DNA of 64,000 nt, taken from assembly GCA_028023455.1 (NCBI GenBank), contig JAQFVV010000256.1, forward strand, positions 483,001 to 547,000, read 5' to 3'. Positions within the stretch are counted from its first letter, which is position 1; each line of letters opens with the position of its first letter. The translations under genes were made by a program, and so were the position numbers. The notes under the pieces are model-generated. The model saw only the letters and a program-made list of their open reading frames with translations, was not told the DNA's origin and ran no database searches. Shown piece by piece: positions 1 through 11,416 of the stretch. The DNA comes from Epiperipatus broadwayi (Eukaryota > Onychophora > Udeonychophora > Euonychophora > Peripatidae).

Positions 1-289
1 ATTCTAATCAAGAGTGAAAATTAAATCAAAAATCTTTTGAAATGTATTATACAAATTTTATAGATGAAAAGTCAGAAAATCAAATTATCTGAAGCAAATT
101 ATTATATATTTATTATATTTTTGTATTGATTAAAATTATATTTAGCTCCAGCAAACTTTAATGTTTTTTGTTGTAAATTAGAATACATATAGTGTTGAGT
201 TCTGCTATCATTAAGTATTATTTACATTCATGTCTATGTTTATTATAAATGTATTTATTAATACACACTTGTTTAGTTTGATAATGTAC
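1..289. other. AT-rich sequence, no feature seen
   Basis: No coding potential, RNA gene or repeat structure recognised. The stretch ends at the CAT-rich 3' tail of the LINE that follows. Confidence 0.5.
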
Positions 290-300
290 TATCATCATCA

Positions 301-832
301 TCAACCATTATCAATCCACTGCAGGATTAAGGGTTCTTCAAGTTCAATCCATCTCTGATCTTTAGCTTCTCTTCTCCACATCATGCCTGCACACTTTCTT
401 ATTTCATTCATCCATCTCACATGTGGTCTCTTTCTGGGCCATTTACAATCTCTTGGAATCCCATTTAAGATTTCAATTGTCGATCTATTATTATCTCTTT
501 TAACAATATGTCCAGTCCAACTCACTGCTAGTCTTTTAATTTTTGTCAGTGAAGTCAGTAACACTAGTTTGTTCTATTACCCATATATTGTGTATTCAAT
601 CTCTTCTTGTTACTCCCAACATGCAAGTCTCCATACTTCTTTGAGTGGTCTGAAGTCTCTGTATTGCTCTTCTATTAAGAGTCCAAGTCTCAGAGCTATA
701 AGTAAAGACTAGTAAAGCACATTTATTAAAAACCTTTCTTTTCAAACACATTGGCATATTTCCTTTTAGTATCAAGTTATTTCTACCAAAAGCACTCCAA
801 CCAAGTTTAATTCTATGATTAATTTCATCCAT
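301..832 (-). pseudogene. LINE C-terminal region, broken into two frames
   Basis: The open pieces 832-596 and 564-301 are the region after the reverse transcriptase in RTE-like elements. The first carries a YSSETWTLNRR segment, matching the common 'YGCETWTL' box. The second carries WTGHIVKR and a run of basic residues followed by RWIELEEP and QWIDNG, matching the usual end of these polyproteins. A frame change separates them at about 565-600. The stop lies against the CAT repeat that forms the element's tail. Confidence 0.82.
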
Positions 833-1023
833 TATGTTCCCATCTGCATTAATAATCTGACCAAGATATTTCTAACTGTTAACTTCTTCTAACTCATCAC
901 AATCAATCTTTATTTTCATATTTTGTGAAAATACATTAAACATTACTTTGGTCTTTTTAACATTTATCTTTAGTCCTACTTTCATCTGATAACTCCTGCA
1001 ACATTTCCTGCAGATCTAAAGCA

Positions 1024-1837
1024 TCATTTGCAAAAACAACTACATTGTTCTGCAAAATCTAAATGACTTAAATAATCTCCATTTACTTTCATTCCTTTAG
1101 CTTCCCATTTTAATCCACAAAATAATTTTTGCAACACTTCTATAAAAAGTTTTGGAGATATGGAGTCACCCTGTCTTACACCCTTCTCAATGTTGACTTT
1201 CCCAGTATCATTCTGTAATCTAATTGTTGCTGTTGCATTTTTATAAATATTCTTTAAAATATGACAATATCCTGAAGAAATGTTTACAGAACCAAATGCC
1301 TTTTTATAATCTATGAATCCAAAGCATAATGGCAACTCATATTCATTTGTCCTTTCTATAACTTTTCTCAATACCTGGATATGATCTACTGTACTAAAAC
1401 CATTTTTAAATCCAGTTGGTTCTCTTGATTGGTAGAAATCCAATGTTTTCTGTAGACAAGTTGCAATTATCTTGGTAAAAATTTTGTATAAAACTGATAA
1501 AAGGCTGATAGGTCTGTAATTTCTAATATCTTTTTATCACCTTTTTTAAATATTAATATCAATACTGCATTCTTCCAATCATCTGGTACATCTTTATCAT
1601 TTAGACATTTGGTAAATAACTTTGCTAAAAAAAAAATTGTATTTCTTCACCTGCTTCTTTTAATATATCAATTATAATTCTATCATTACCTGGAACCGTT
1701 CCTGTCTTCATACATTTAATTGCATGTCTCACTTTTTCATTTAAAATTCTAGACAATTCAAAAGATGTAATAGATATAGGAGATACTTGTTCTTTATTAC
1801 TATATAATTCTTGATAAAAGTCTTCTATCCATTTCAT
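1024..1837 (-). pseudogene. LINE reverse transcriptase domain, frameshifted
   Basis: Two open pieces, 1837-1625 and 1443-1024, form one reverse transcriptase domain. The first has a region like the N-terminal fingers, with MKTGTVPGNDRI resembling the usual kxGKxPGpDgi box. The second has FIDYKKAF (motif A) and GVRQGDSISPKLF (motif B). The motif C box, normally F/YADD, reads FAEQC, so the catalytic aspartate pair is lost. An A-rich run near 1626-1636 marks the break between the pieces. The domain cannot be active as read. Confidence 0.87.
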
Positions 1838-2488
1838 GATGTCATCTCTCTGTTTAGTAATGATTCCATCTTTTTTTTCTTATTGCAGATATAAATTTTC
1901 TACCAATACCAAAATGTTGTTTTACACTCTTGAGATTTTTATTTTCTTCTACAGCTTTCCTTGCTAGTTCAGAGTTTTACTTTCTTATATCATTTTCAAC
2001 TCTTTTCCACACCATTTTACAAATTTCGAGATATTCAATCCTTTTTAATGCATCATTTTTGTATATCTTTATATTTCTTCTTTTCTTCATAAATTATCTA
2101 GTCTTAGTAAAAATTTTATTGGTCAACTGCTGCTATTTTCTACCAGCTACCTTTGTTGCAGTTTTTAAAAGTGTATCAGTTATTTTCATATTAATTTCAT
2201 TCAAATCTGAATCATATTCAAAATCTACTAATACTTGAAACTGATTTGTAAGTTCTAATTTAAATTTATTAGAATGTTTCTAAAGATTAGGAATATCAAC
2301 TGTAAATATTGTTTTTCTTAATAATTTTGTCTCCCTCCTTTTGCATTAACACGTTTCTTACATCTTACTAATCGATGATCACTTCCTGTGTTAAATTTAT
2401 TAAGAACATTACAATCTTGAAATGTGTATTTTCTATTAGTCAAAATATAATACAATTCTGCTGTACCTTCATTTGGATGCTTCCATGT

Positions 2489-3133
2489 TCATTTCCTTTC
2501 AACATTTTTCTCAGAAAAAGAATTCATAATATAAAGTTTTTCTTTTTCTGCAAATTCCACAAGTCTATGTCCTTCCTCATTTCTATTACCATAATTAAAA
2601 TTACCTACAGCACTTTCATCTTTCATTTGTTTATCAATTCTAGCATTAAAATTGCCCATAACAATTTTAAAATGTTGTTTACTCTGATCAAAAGCCTTTT
2701 GTATATCTATATAGAAATCTTCTACTGCTTCATTACAATGAGAACTTGTTGGGGCATAAACCTGAATTATCTGCATTTGATATCTGTTATAAAGTTGTAT
2801 AATTAATCTTGCCACTCTGTCTGATACACTATCAATTTCCACAATATTGTTCTTCCACCTTTTATTTATAATGAATCCTACTCCACTTGTATTTCCAATA
2901 TTTGTGCCTTTATAATAGAGTACATGTTCTCTTTTTAAATCAATTGTCTCTTCATATTTTCTTCTAACTTCACAAAGTCCAATAATGTCCCATTTAATAT
3001 AAGACAGTTCTTCTTCTAATTCTTGAAATCTTCCTTCACTTGAAAGTGATCTGCAGTTGTAAGTACCTAAATAAAAAGTCATCATCAAATGACAGCCTGG
3101 CTCTGCAATCAGGGTATTCTTAGCACCCTCCAT
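2489..3133 (-). pseudogene. LINE apurinic-type endonuclease domain, open part
   Basis: This 214-codon open stretch has the hallmarks of a LINE endonuclease: an N-terminal TYNCRSL box, a catalytic-glutamate box reading GLCEVRR around residues 51-57, a YAPTS box near residue 126 and a GNFNARI box near residue 160. The C-terminal SDHRL box is present downstream at about 2360-2385 but in another frame, so the domain is split by a frameshift near 2488. The domain nicks target DNA to prime reverse transcription. The start at 3133 is the first methionine of the open stretch and may not be the original start. Confidence 0.85.
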
Positions 3134-3170
3134 CTTTGGCCACTACTGCTGCCTTGATTGGTGACTTTAC

Positions 3171-6100
3171 AGCCTCATGGCCATAAGGGCCATGATTTAT
3201 TTTTGTCTGTCATGATTGTATATATCTATTGGAAAAAATATTTATCATTTATACAAACATTCAGTCTGCCTTATCAGGCAACTGAGAAGAAAGGTAAAAA
3301 GTCAATAAACTTGTTACACTGGATAATGCATGTTGGTGAGCAGACCATCCATGTTCATATACTATATGAATAATTATATAGTAATAGCAGCTTCAACAAC
3401 AAGAACATATGGAGTGGACATTGGGAATTTGCCCTGATCAGTTTCTTTAAGGCCTCTAAGTGGAATCAAAAGGTCTCCTTTCAGTTATAGAAAACACCTT
3501 TCTGCAGATTAACCTACTATATATATATATATATATCAAGTCGAAACGTTGGTATATACATATTTAAATTTTTAACATGGATAAACCTGCAAAATATGTC
3601 TTATATATATATATATATTGAAACCAATGAATGACGAAAGTGTGGATGGTTGACACAGTGAAGAAAAGAAGTATGTTTACTATATCTTATTTGATTGCAA
3701 TTATTATGCATGCAAGCTTTCTCTATTTTCACATGAGCCACTATTATTTTAGACTCTGGTAATCATTCACATTTAATAAAATAATAAATTGATTTCTCAG
3801 ATTTTTGTAATAATAATATGTGTACTCTTAGTCTTGTTTTATTTAACAATAAAATCTTTACAAATATTGTTTCTTATTTTAAGCATTAACTAAGATCAAT
3901 TTAAGCTGTGTTTTCTAAAATTAAGCCTAAGAAATTTAAATACAAGGTTGAATAATAATTTATCTTATGTTTAATTCAATTAGTGCATGAATATCAAATG
4001 TTTTATGCATTCAAGGATATGACAGTGTAAAAAGGGTTTTATGTATACCATCTTGTCCAATAATATTTTTAAGTTTTAGATAGCATTAACACAATAATGA
4101 TGAATTCACTCCAGATAAGTTTTAGGTGTAAGTTTATATTTTAAATATGATCGTTAATATCGAGAATGTGACATTATAACATAATGTTGTCTATTTAAGA
4201 ATGACAAAGAGAAATATTAAAAACTAACAATTACTTTATTGCTTAATATAAAAATCAATAACAAAAACAAATAATAACAATAAAAAAAATTACATAACAC
4301 ATTTGATATGTATTACTATTTGTTTCCTAAACTAATATGAAGTCAGAATATATCAAGCATGTTGTTGAATAATATTGTGAAGATACATTAAATATGAATA
4401 CATTATATTACTCTTTCACAAAATAATCCTCAATTTCCCACTGGGGATAATAATTATTATAATCATAAAAAACAAATGTCTTATGGATCTTTTTAAATAG
4501 TTTGTTTTACTAACCAATTTAATTATTTACCAACCTCATTTATGAATGATGGAGAAGTTTTCACTCTTTTAAAGTAAGCAAGTGCAAATCATTGCTTAGC
4601 AAGCTTAGATGATAATCTATCACATTGGGTTTGCCTCAAAATCATTTACTGAATTCAATCGCAGACTTGAACATCAAGAGTGTTAATTTGCTAACAGGAA
4701 TATAATTAAATCATTAAGCTGCTTTATTCTATTCTAGATAACAGTGAAAATTAATACTAATAAATATGAGTGATATATAAAATGTTCCTTACACATTTAC
4801 TCATCTACATAAAAATAATTAACTCCACTTAACATTGAGGTTGAAATTTAAGAACGCATAACCATTATTACTATTGGCAATAGCCATTTAATATAAGTTT
4901 TATAAATACTAACATTAGTATGACCCAATTCTAAAATAAATTACATTTAATCTTTTTCAATCATAACAATAATAATAATATTAAATAAAATATTGCCCTT
5001 ACCTGAATACATTAATATCCAAGAAATTTTTTTTTATTTTACTAATAAACAACTATAGTATTGATTAACTAAGACTGTAGAAAGTATATTAAATAATCCA
5101 TCCGGTGTATTGCACACTTCATTTTATTTTTATCATCCTTTCTGGAAATAGCATAAAGAGTATTAAATTTCATTTAGTATGCTTATTAATCCAAGATAAT
5201 CCATTCTTAAGATTACTTATAATTGGGTCATTTATTATATCCAATATTTGTTTGGAAAATTCACAATTTGGGAGTAGCATTTAAATATTTCTTTAGAATC
5301 CCATTATCATTTGAATTATTTAAATACACATTCTTAGTTTGTTATAAGTAGTAATTTAATTTCTCTAAACAGATTTTATTATTTTATCCAAAATATAGTG
5401 TTCAATACTTCATTAATTCAAAATATAAAGTTAATCCATTTATTTTCAGTATTTAATTTATTAGGTTAATAATTCTGATTCTATCACTGATAAAGCAAAG
5501 TTTATTATCCAGATCAAAAATGATCTTCTTCACTTAAAAGGTCAAATTCTGTTTTTTTAACAACAAATTTGTAATAAGCATATTTGAGTTAAAAATTACT
5601 GTTATTTTTACCATAGATATTCTTTTATAATTGAAAATGAAATAAAATTTACTTCCTTGAGACTTATCAATATCATCTTCAGTAATGAAGAAAGATAATT
5701 ATTTTTATAATAGTTTATGGGAAATATATCAGCAACTTGTTTAAAATTAAGAAATACAATTTTTTTTTAAAATATACCAGCTACTTATTATTTTCCAATT
5801 GAAGATAATTCAGCAATTGGTTAAATATTGAGACAGCAATTTCACCAGTCTATTTGTCTATTAACATTAGTCTATAATAAATTAGTCTTCTTGAAATAAA
5901 GAATTTATGAATTAAATCAATGATCATTTCTGGTTATTTTTTGTGGTTCAACTCTCTTCTGGATTGAGAAGTCAGATCCTCAGCACAGGTATCTGCTCAG
6001 CTATAAGTTCAGCTTGCCATCAAGTAGATGAAAACAAAATGGTTATTTAAAATTTTGAACAATTTAAGACTACATTCACTGAAAACTTGTAGAGAACTGC

Positions 6101-7904
6101 TTATATTTTCCTAGCGTATCCTTTTATATGTGTTATCATATGACCTCTGGATGGCATAATATTACCCATCATGCATTCGGTGATTCTTCCATTGTCGGTG
6201 AAATATTGGAAGGGGTTGTCATCATTTCTTCCCCTCAAAATATTAGAATTACGATTTAAAACAAAGCAGCAAAACCCTTCGTTTTCGGATTTTAAGAAAA
6301 AATATTTTTACAAATATTTTTATTCAACACAAATAAATCATAAACTTTAAATTTCTGAGATATTTATTCTAAACAACTTAAATTGACATTTAATAAGTAA
6401 TTTATTACATAATAAATATTTTTAGCAACTAAATTAATTTTTGCTAAATAAAATATAAATTGATTAATAATTTTTATTACATTTAAATACGGAATATGGT
6501 CGAGCACACACACATGCATACATTACATAAAATGAAATGATTGTTTATTTTACACATAATTAAAATGTAATGTTGTATTTATAATTCTATTTTTTATTTC
6601 TAAATTATTAACTGTCCGTGTGTAGCACTTCTTTTGATTTATACAATGGTAATTTATCTCTTAATAAGAATAGCAATGAAAGCGCATGTACTTTCTTCAT
6701 TTAAATGTAGAGATCTGTAAAAAAAAATCAGCCTGTAAAGCTATTTAAAATGCTTTATATATTATATTTCTTATAAATGTTAATATGAGAGATTTATTGA
6801 ACAATAATGATTATGTCCTATTCTTTACAACCAATAAAAGTGATGAATACAGTTGCTTAACCATAAAAATTAAATTAATCAAAGCCAATAAATTTTTTAT
6901 AGTTTTAAATTTTATAATAGCGAATGCACAGTGATACTGTAATGTTACAATATACAGTATAAATAATCAAAGTTACTCCAAATTCAAAACTATATATATA
7001 TAGTTATCTAAATCCATTAAATGATTTCAGTTTCATTAACTAACTTCGTTATTGTTAAGACAATTTCTAAAGAGATCCAATACTCATCAATTTTCTTTTC
7101 TTGTTTAGCAAGTTTTAAACAAATAGAATGATTATATAAGAAATGAAACAATGTCGCTTTTAGAATATGTTACCTTTAGTTTGGGTAATAAAAAGATGAT
7201 ATTTTAAATCATTTCTTTTGATATTTTTTTTTTCTTTGAAAAAAAAAAACTCTTAAAATTTGTAATTAATTTTTTTCTTTTCCTTTCAAAAAATGGCATA
7301 ATTACAAGCCTAATTTTAAATATAATAATTTTTAGCTTCTATGAATATTATAATAATTAGAATAACTTGTGTAATGCAGATAATACAACGTCTAAAAATG
7401 TTTTCTAAGATTAGTCATGTTATTATATATGCACTTTAATGATCTAAAAAGCTTATTGAAGTTTATTTCACTCCAAATTTGAGATGCTAAAATATATTGT
7501 GTTAAAGGAATAAAGCAATGGTAAACTATTATCAGTGAACATCAAATGTTATTGATGTTATTGTTTTATAGTTATTTTATCTTTTTCAACTTATGTCTAA
7601 AACATTAAAGATAGTTATAATTATTTATATATTGGAGTGGTCAAAAGAGCAATGAGCCATGTATACATTGGAGGGGGAAAGTATGGAGTACATATGTATT
7701 CTAATGGTCAGAGAGGAAAGAAATATGGAGTACATATATAAAGAGAACACAAACATTGATGCAGTATGGAAGTAAAAGGCCTGCTTTATTACATCTAAAT
7801 GACTTTTAATCTCATTAACTATTACTATATTCATAATGTCTGAGTTCAAATTTAGTCTAAATAATAACTACATATTTTTCATAAAAAAAAAGATTAATTA
7901 AATG
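3171..7904. other. AT-rich sequence with short (TA)n runs
   Basis: No gene or RNA feature supported. Short TA runs lie near 3521-3536 and 3607-3620. The CGAAACGTTGG motif just after the first is treated separately. Around 5935-6240 the base composition is somewhat less AT-rich, but no coding frame or known repeat could be assigned. Confidence 0.5.
3530..3556 (+). other. Possible Penelope-type hammerhead half-relic beside a TA run
   Basis: The sequence AAGTCGAAACGTTGG follows a TA microsatellite. GTCGAAACGT is the 3' half of the hammerhead core found in many Penelope-like elements (end of stem II, GAAA, then self-complementary ACGT). The 5' half, CTGANGA, is absent and the microsatellite sits where it would be expected. 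This is only a suggestion. Confidence 0.25.
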
Positions 7905-8375
7905 CTGGGTGTGGAGTATACTAGGGTAAGGTTGTGAAACATGGACAGTAACTAATAAAATTAGGAAATGATAGGAAATCTTTGAGATGTGTGACATGAG
8001 AAGAATAGAAAATAAGTCAGTTGGTTGAATAAAATATCAAATGAAGAAATTTTGAAAAAAGTTAATGAAAAAAGAATATTGATTGAGGAAATTAAAAAGA
8101 GAAAAAAGAAAAACTGGATTGGACATATATTAAGAAAAAAGTATAGTTTAATGAAAGATGTCTTGGAGGAAATTTTAAGTGGAAGCAATAAGAAAAGATG
8201 AAAAAAGATAGACATTGTTGTATGATATAAGAGATGAGAAAAGCTGTGTGAAATTGAAGAGCTGGGCAATGAAGAGAGTAGAGTGGTAAATGGGTGAATT
8301 GATGATGTGACTATTCTCTGGAATTGTCCATGAGACAGAATACTATTAATGATTGATGATGTTTCATATCAAACA
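7905..8375 (+). mobile_element. LINE 3' fragment (RTE-like), decayed
   Basis: Plus-strand translation in shifting frames gives GCETWT, then MCDMRR, then MKK.LKK..EKR and a WIGHI-like stretch (actggattggacatatatt). These boxes appear in the same order as in the C-terminal region of RTE-like LINEs and of the element at 301-832. The fragment ends in a degenerate GATGATG-rich stretch around 8350-8362. Many stops and frame changes show old decay. It diverges clearly from the 290-3170 copy, so it is probably a different subfamily. Confidence 0.72.
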
Positions 8376-9852
8376 TATACTTTACAGTATGCTGCATAAA
8401 TATCACATAAGTATATAATGTCTTCTATGAAATCATTTAAATGTTTAGCAAATCTTGTTTTTTTAAATATGTGTGCATATTTAATGTGTGTAATTATGTA
8501 GTCCTACTAGGTGCCTTAGCTAAATTCAATTCTTTATTATGGCAATATATCACCTTTCTCCATTTAATATCTGTAATCAAACAATATTTCAGGGTTCAAA
8601 TATGTATGAGGCCAATAAGTTAATCCATTACAGATTAAAATAAAATTCTTTATTTAATATTAACTAAATAAAGTAAAATACAAGGTCAAATTTAAATAAA
8701 AATATTTTTATTTACAAGCAAATATGTAAAGAAAAATAAATGAATGAATGAATACCTTCAAAAATGTATTTAATTTATTTATATAATATACTAACATGTA
8801 GCTACGAAAATAAATTATTTTTTAAAAAAAACTGCTTTTGAAAAATCTAAAATACATATACTATTGTCATAGAAAAACATTCACATGTGTGAGTCAAAGA
8901 GCTTATATACATATAGCACGTACACGTTGCAAATTAATGTTAAATCTGATTGTTCTAATAAGTATTAAATTTATGCCTAAAATATTATTCTATTTCTGAT
9001 TACAAAAAAATTAATAAGCATGCTTGATAAGTTCCATTTAGATTAATGAACTAATCATAAGTCTTTGAAGTATATAATAAATAATCATATCTAAATAAGC
9101 AAACTAATAAATACATCTGGAGATATAAAGAAGAAGAATTGGTGGCATTTTTTAGCTCATTTCCATTTTCCAATTTTATCATGTTATGAAATTATAAAAA
9201 TAATATGTAATATTAACTTCTATCCAACAATATATGTGAATGGATGGAGCTCTTTGCTCTGTTCAGTTTCTGGATTCCATTCTTTATATTTGCTTAAGAA
9301 AAAGCAATGTGCTTATAGGGCTAGTTATTTTCATATCTTTCATTTTTTCAATAAATAAATCCAAATGAACTTAAAAATTTTTGCTATCACAAAACAATAT
9401 ACACCTTTACCTGCTTAAGAAAGGTAATTGTTCCCACAAAACCCATCATTAAGCAAGAATATAGTATGCAGACTAAGTATTTATAATGGTTGTCTATGGG
9501 GAAAAAATTGGCTTATTACTCCACCTAAAACATTACACTATAAATTGAGAATATTATGTTAAAAAAATAATTTATCAAGAATATATAAAAATTTAATAAC
9601 CCCTTAATGGACATTATATGCTTGTGTAAACTGCTGTATATATTTTGCATGTATTCATTTAAAATATGTATTAATGTATGTATAATATGTAAAGTACATC
9701 TAGCTTAAAAAAATATGTAGCTTAAAGTTGTTACTTCCTATGATCCATTCACCCATCAGTCATTGTTATAAAGTTTGTTTTCCAAGGTGAAAGATTTTCT
9801 TGATTTTTTGTGGTCATATTAGTGTAAGAAGATCCAAATAAACATATGATAG
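8376..9852. other. AT-rich sequence, no feature seen
   Basis: No gene, RNA or repeat structure recognised up to the hAT target duplication at 9845-9852. Confidence 0.5.
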
Positions 9853-10007
9853 TAGGGATTCTCAAATGGAATCATGGGATCCCATTTTCTTGGGATCCCA
9901 GGACTAAAAATTTCCATTAGCCTGAGATAATAAACCCAATTTCCTGGGAATTCTTTTATTACAAGATTTTTTTTCACTTTTTTTAAAGATATTGAAAATA
10001 TTCACTC

Positions 10008-10292
10008 TTGAAATTTAATTTAACAAACATTGAACTCACTGATGAGCTCACTCAAACAACTCAAAAAGTCCACAAAATTGTACATTTTAAAAATCACCAT
10101 TTAAAAATGAAATTATGCAGAACTCAAGTTGATATTTGGTGTAAAAACAAGGTGGAGCAACCTTCTTACCATTCTCGATCGATTTTTGCATTAAAAGCTT
10201 GTATAATGAAGGATTTGGTGGATTTTAATTTGAATAGTTTCAACAATATTAAAAATATTTTTGTGGACAAATATTTAGTATTAAACCCTTAG
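10008..10292 (+). pseudogene. hAT transposase fragment, middle part
   Basis: This 94-codon open stretch lies inside the hAT terminal repeats. It contains KVHKIVHFKNHHLK, resembling the 'kvrkivkffrnsp' segment that precedes the conserved tryptophan-containing region of hAT transposases; VDIWCKN then sits where 'vptRWNS' is expected. It stops at 10290, just before the 115-bp duplicated segment, which continues the protein in another frame (ALQLMKIGVERLGRHKANLL). Identification rests on position and motif order; it is too short and diverged for certainty alone. Confidence 0.65.
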
Positions 10293-10293
10293 T

Positions 10294-10525
10294 AACAGCA
10301 TTGCAACTAATGAAAATTGGTGTTGAACGACTTGGTCGACATAAAGCAAACCTACTTGAGGCAGAGGCTGTAATAGTATTTATTTTTGATGACTTGTGCA
10401 AGAATAAAAACAGCATTGCAACTAATGAAAATTGGTGTTGAAAGACTTGGTCGACATAAAGCAAACCTACTTGAGGCAGAGGCTGTAATAGTATTTATTT
10501 TTGATGACTTGTGCAAGAATAAAAA
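10294..10525 (+). repeat. 115-bp tandem duplication inside hAT transposase
   Basis: Two adjacent copies of a roughly 115-bp segment begin with AACAGCATTGCAACTAATG at 10294 and 10409. They differ by only about one base (GAACGACTT against GAAAGACTT). The unit encodes a hAT-like stretch containing LQLMKIGVERLGRHKANLL. The near identity shows the duplication is recent relative to the decay of the element. Confidence 0.9.
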
Positions 10526-10640
10526 TTGGTCCTCATCTAGAATGCTGTAGTGTGTAAAACAGAAAATTGTGGAGTGACAGAATGCAAATTTAGTTAGCTT
10601 ACTAAATTACTTAAATAACCCATCAAATTATAAATATGAA

Positions 10641-11108
10641 TTGGACACAGATTTCATATTATTACTGCTATCAAAACCAATATTAAAGGCTACAGATAAA
10701 AAATTATTTTCAAAACTATTTGTTGCAGATAATGAAGCTAGTTTTTCCCCTAATATTGGAGAAATAGATAGATATGATGATAGGTCTAAAATTGATGGCA
10801 AAGACAAATATCTTGACTCATCTGACTTGACACTTCATAAGAAATTGAATACTGCCATTTTGAATATCATTAAAGTTGAGATCCAGAAGACAAATGACAT
10901 CAATAATATTTTGAATAAAATGAGTATTTTTGAAGCAACAGGAAATTGCACAAATAATTTAGAAAAATTATATAATGCATTAATGATCATCCCACCAACA
11001 TCAATCGAATTGGAAAGAGCTTTTTCTGCAGCTGGTCTCTTCATTGTGAAAATTCAGTCATTTTTAAGTAATAGCACCATTGACAACTTAGGTTTTTTAA
11101 AAAATTAA
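10641..11108 (+). pseudogene. hAT transposase C-terminal dimerisation region
   Basis: The 155-codon open stretch ends with IIPPTSIELERAFSAAGLF, then a basic and hydrophobic helix and ..STIDNLGFLKN. This is the classic hAT C-terminal dimerisation motif (usually 'vpatSapsERvFSaaG ... l.p..v..l.fLk'). In intact enzymes this region holds the dimer together and closes the catalytic domain. It lies 300 bp from the right terminal repeat, where a hAT C-terminus belongs. Upstream DDE residues cannot be placed in the remaining frames. Confidence 0.85.
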
Positions 11109-11416
11109 TGTTTTCATTTCTTATTATATTTTATTCAAATTAATATGAATTTAGTTTTGTTTTGTTTATAATGAATCATTTTATATTTAAGTTTTTGCAT
11201 TAAAAATGATCTTTTTTTATAAATCATAGTGAACTTTTTGTACTGTTTTAAACTGAAAAAAATACTTCACCCACAACAAGACAACATGCACTAAGTAAAT
11301 TAATTTATGCTTGTTAATGGATCTTGGGAATTCCTGGGATCCCAGGAATAGAATAATTTTTATCCCAGAATTCCAGGATTTGAATTTTATGGGAAATTAG
11401 AAACCCTATATGATAC

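Larger units (their letters stand above)
290..3170 (-). mobile_element. RTE-type non-LTR retrotransposon, nearly full-length but broken
   Basis: On the minus strand this runs from an apurinic-type endonuclease domain (about 3133-2340) through reverse transcriptase (about 1840-1020) to a C-terminal region (about 830-301), and ends in a short CAT/ATG repeat at 290-303, typical of RTE-like 3' ends. The endonuclease, reverse transcriptase and C-terminal parts lie in different frames with stops between them, so no intact polyprotein remains. The order and the ATG-repeat tail are what identify the clade; assignment to RTE rather than a related LINE group is from family knowledge. The 5' boundary near 3170 is approximate. 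Related fragments lie at 7905, 30300 and 53330. Confidence 0.88.
9853..11408 (+). mobile_element. hAT-family DNA transposon, degraded, with TIRs and 8-bp TSD
   Basis: The left end begins TAGGGATTCT and the right end, reverse-complemented, begins TAGGGTTTCT, an imperfect terminal inverted repeat. It is flanked by TATGATAG (9845-9852) and TATGATAC (11409-11416), an 8-bp duplication differing at one base, as expected for hAT. Just inside the ends are subterminal GGGATCCCA palindromes (9879-9903, 11335-11345). Internal coding pieces at 10008-10292 and 10641-11108 resemble hAT transposase, ending in the C-terminal dimerisation region. At about 1.56 kb it is shorter than an autonomous hAT, and it carries stops and an internal duplication, so it is dead. 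Confidence 0.85.

Noticed and set aside
383-712. Plus-strand open frames over 383-712, 1930-2238 and 2375-2806
   Set aside because: They are antisense to the RTE-type LINE coding frames and show no protein family of their own.
3158-3373. Plus-strand 71-codon frame beside the LINE 5' end
   Set aside because: No family resemblance; lies in presumed LINE 5' untranslated and flanking sequence.
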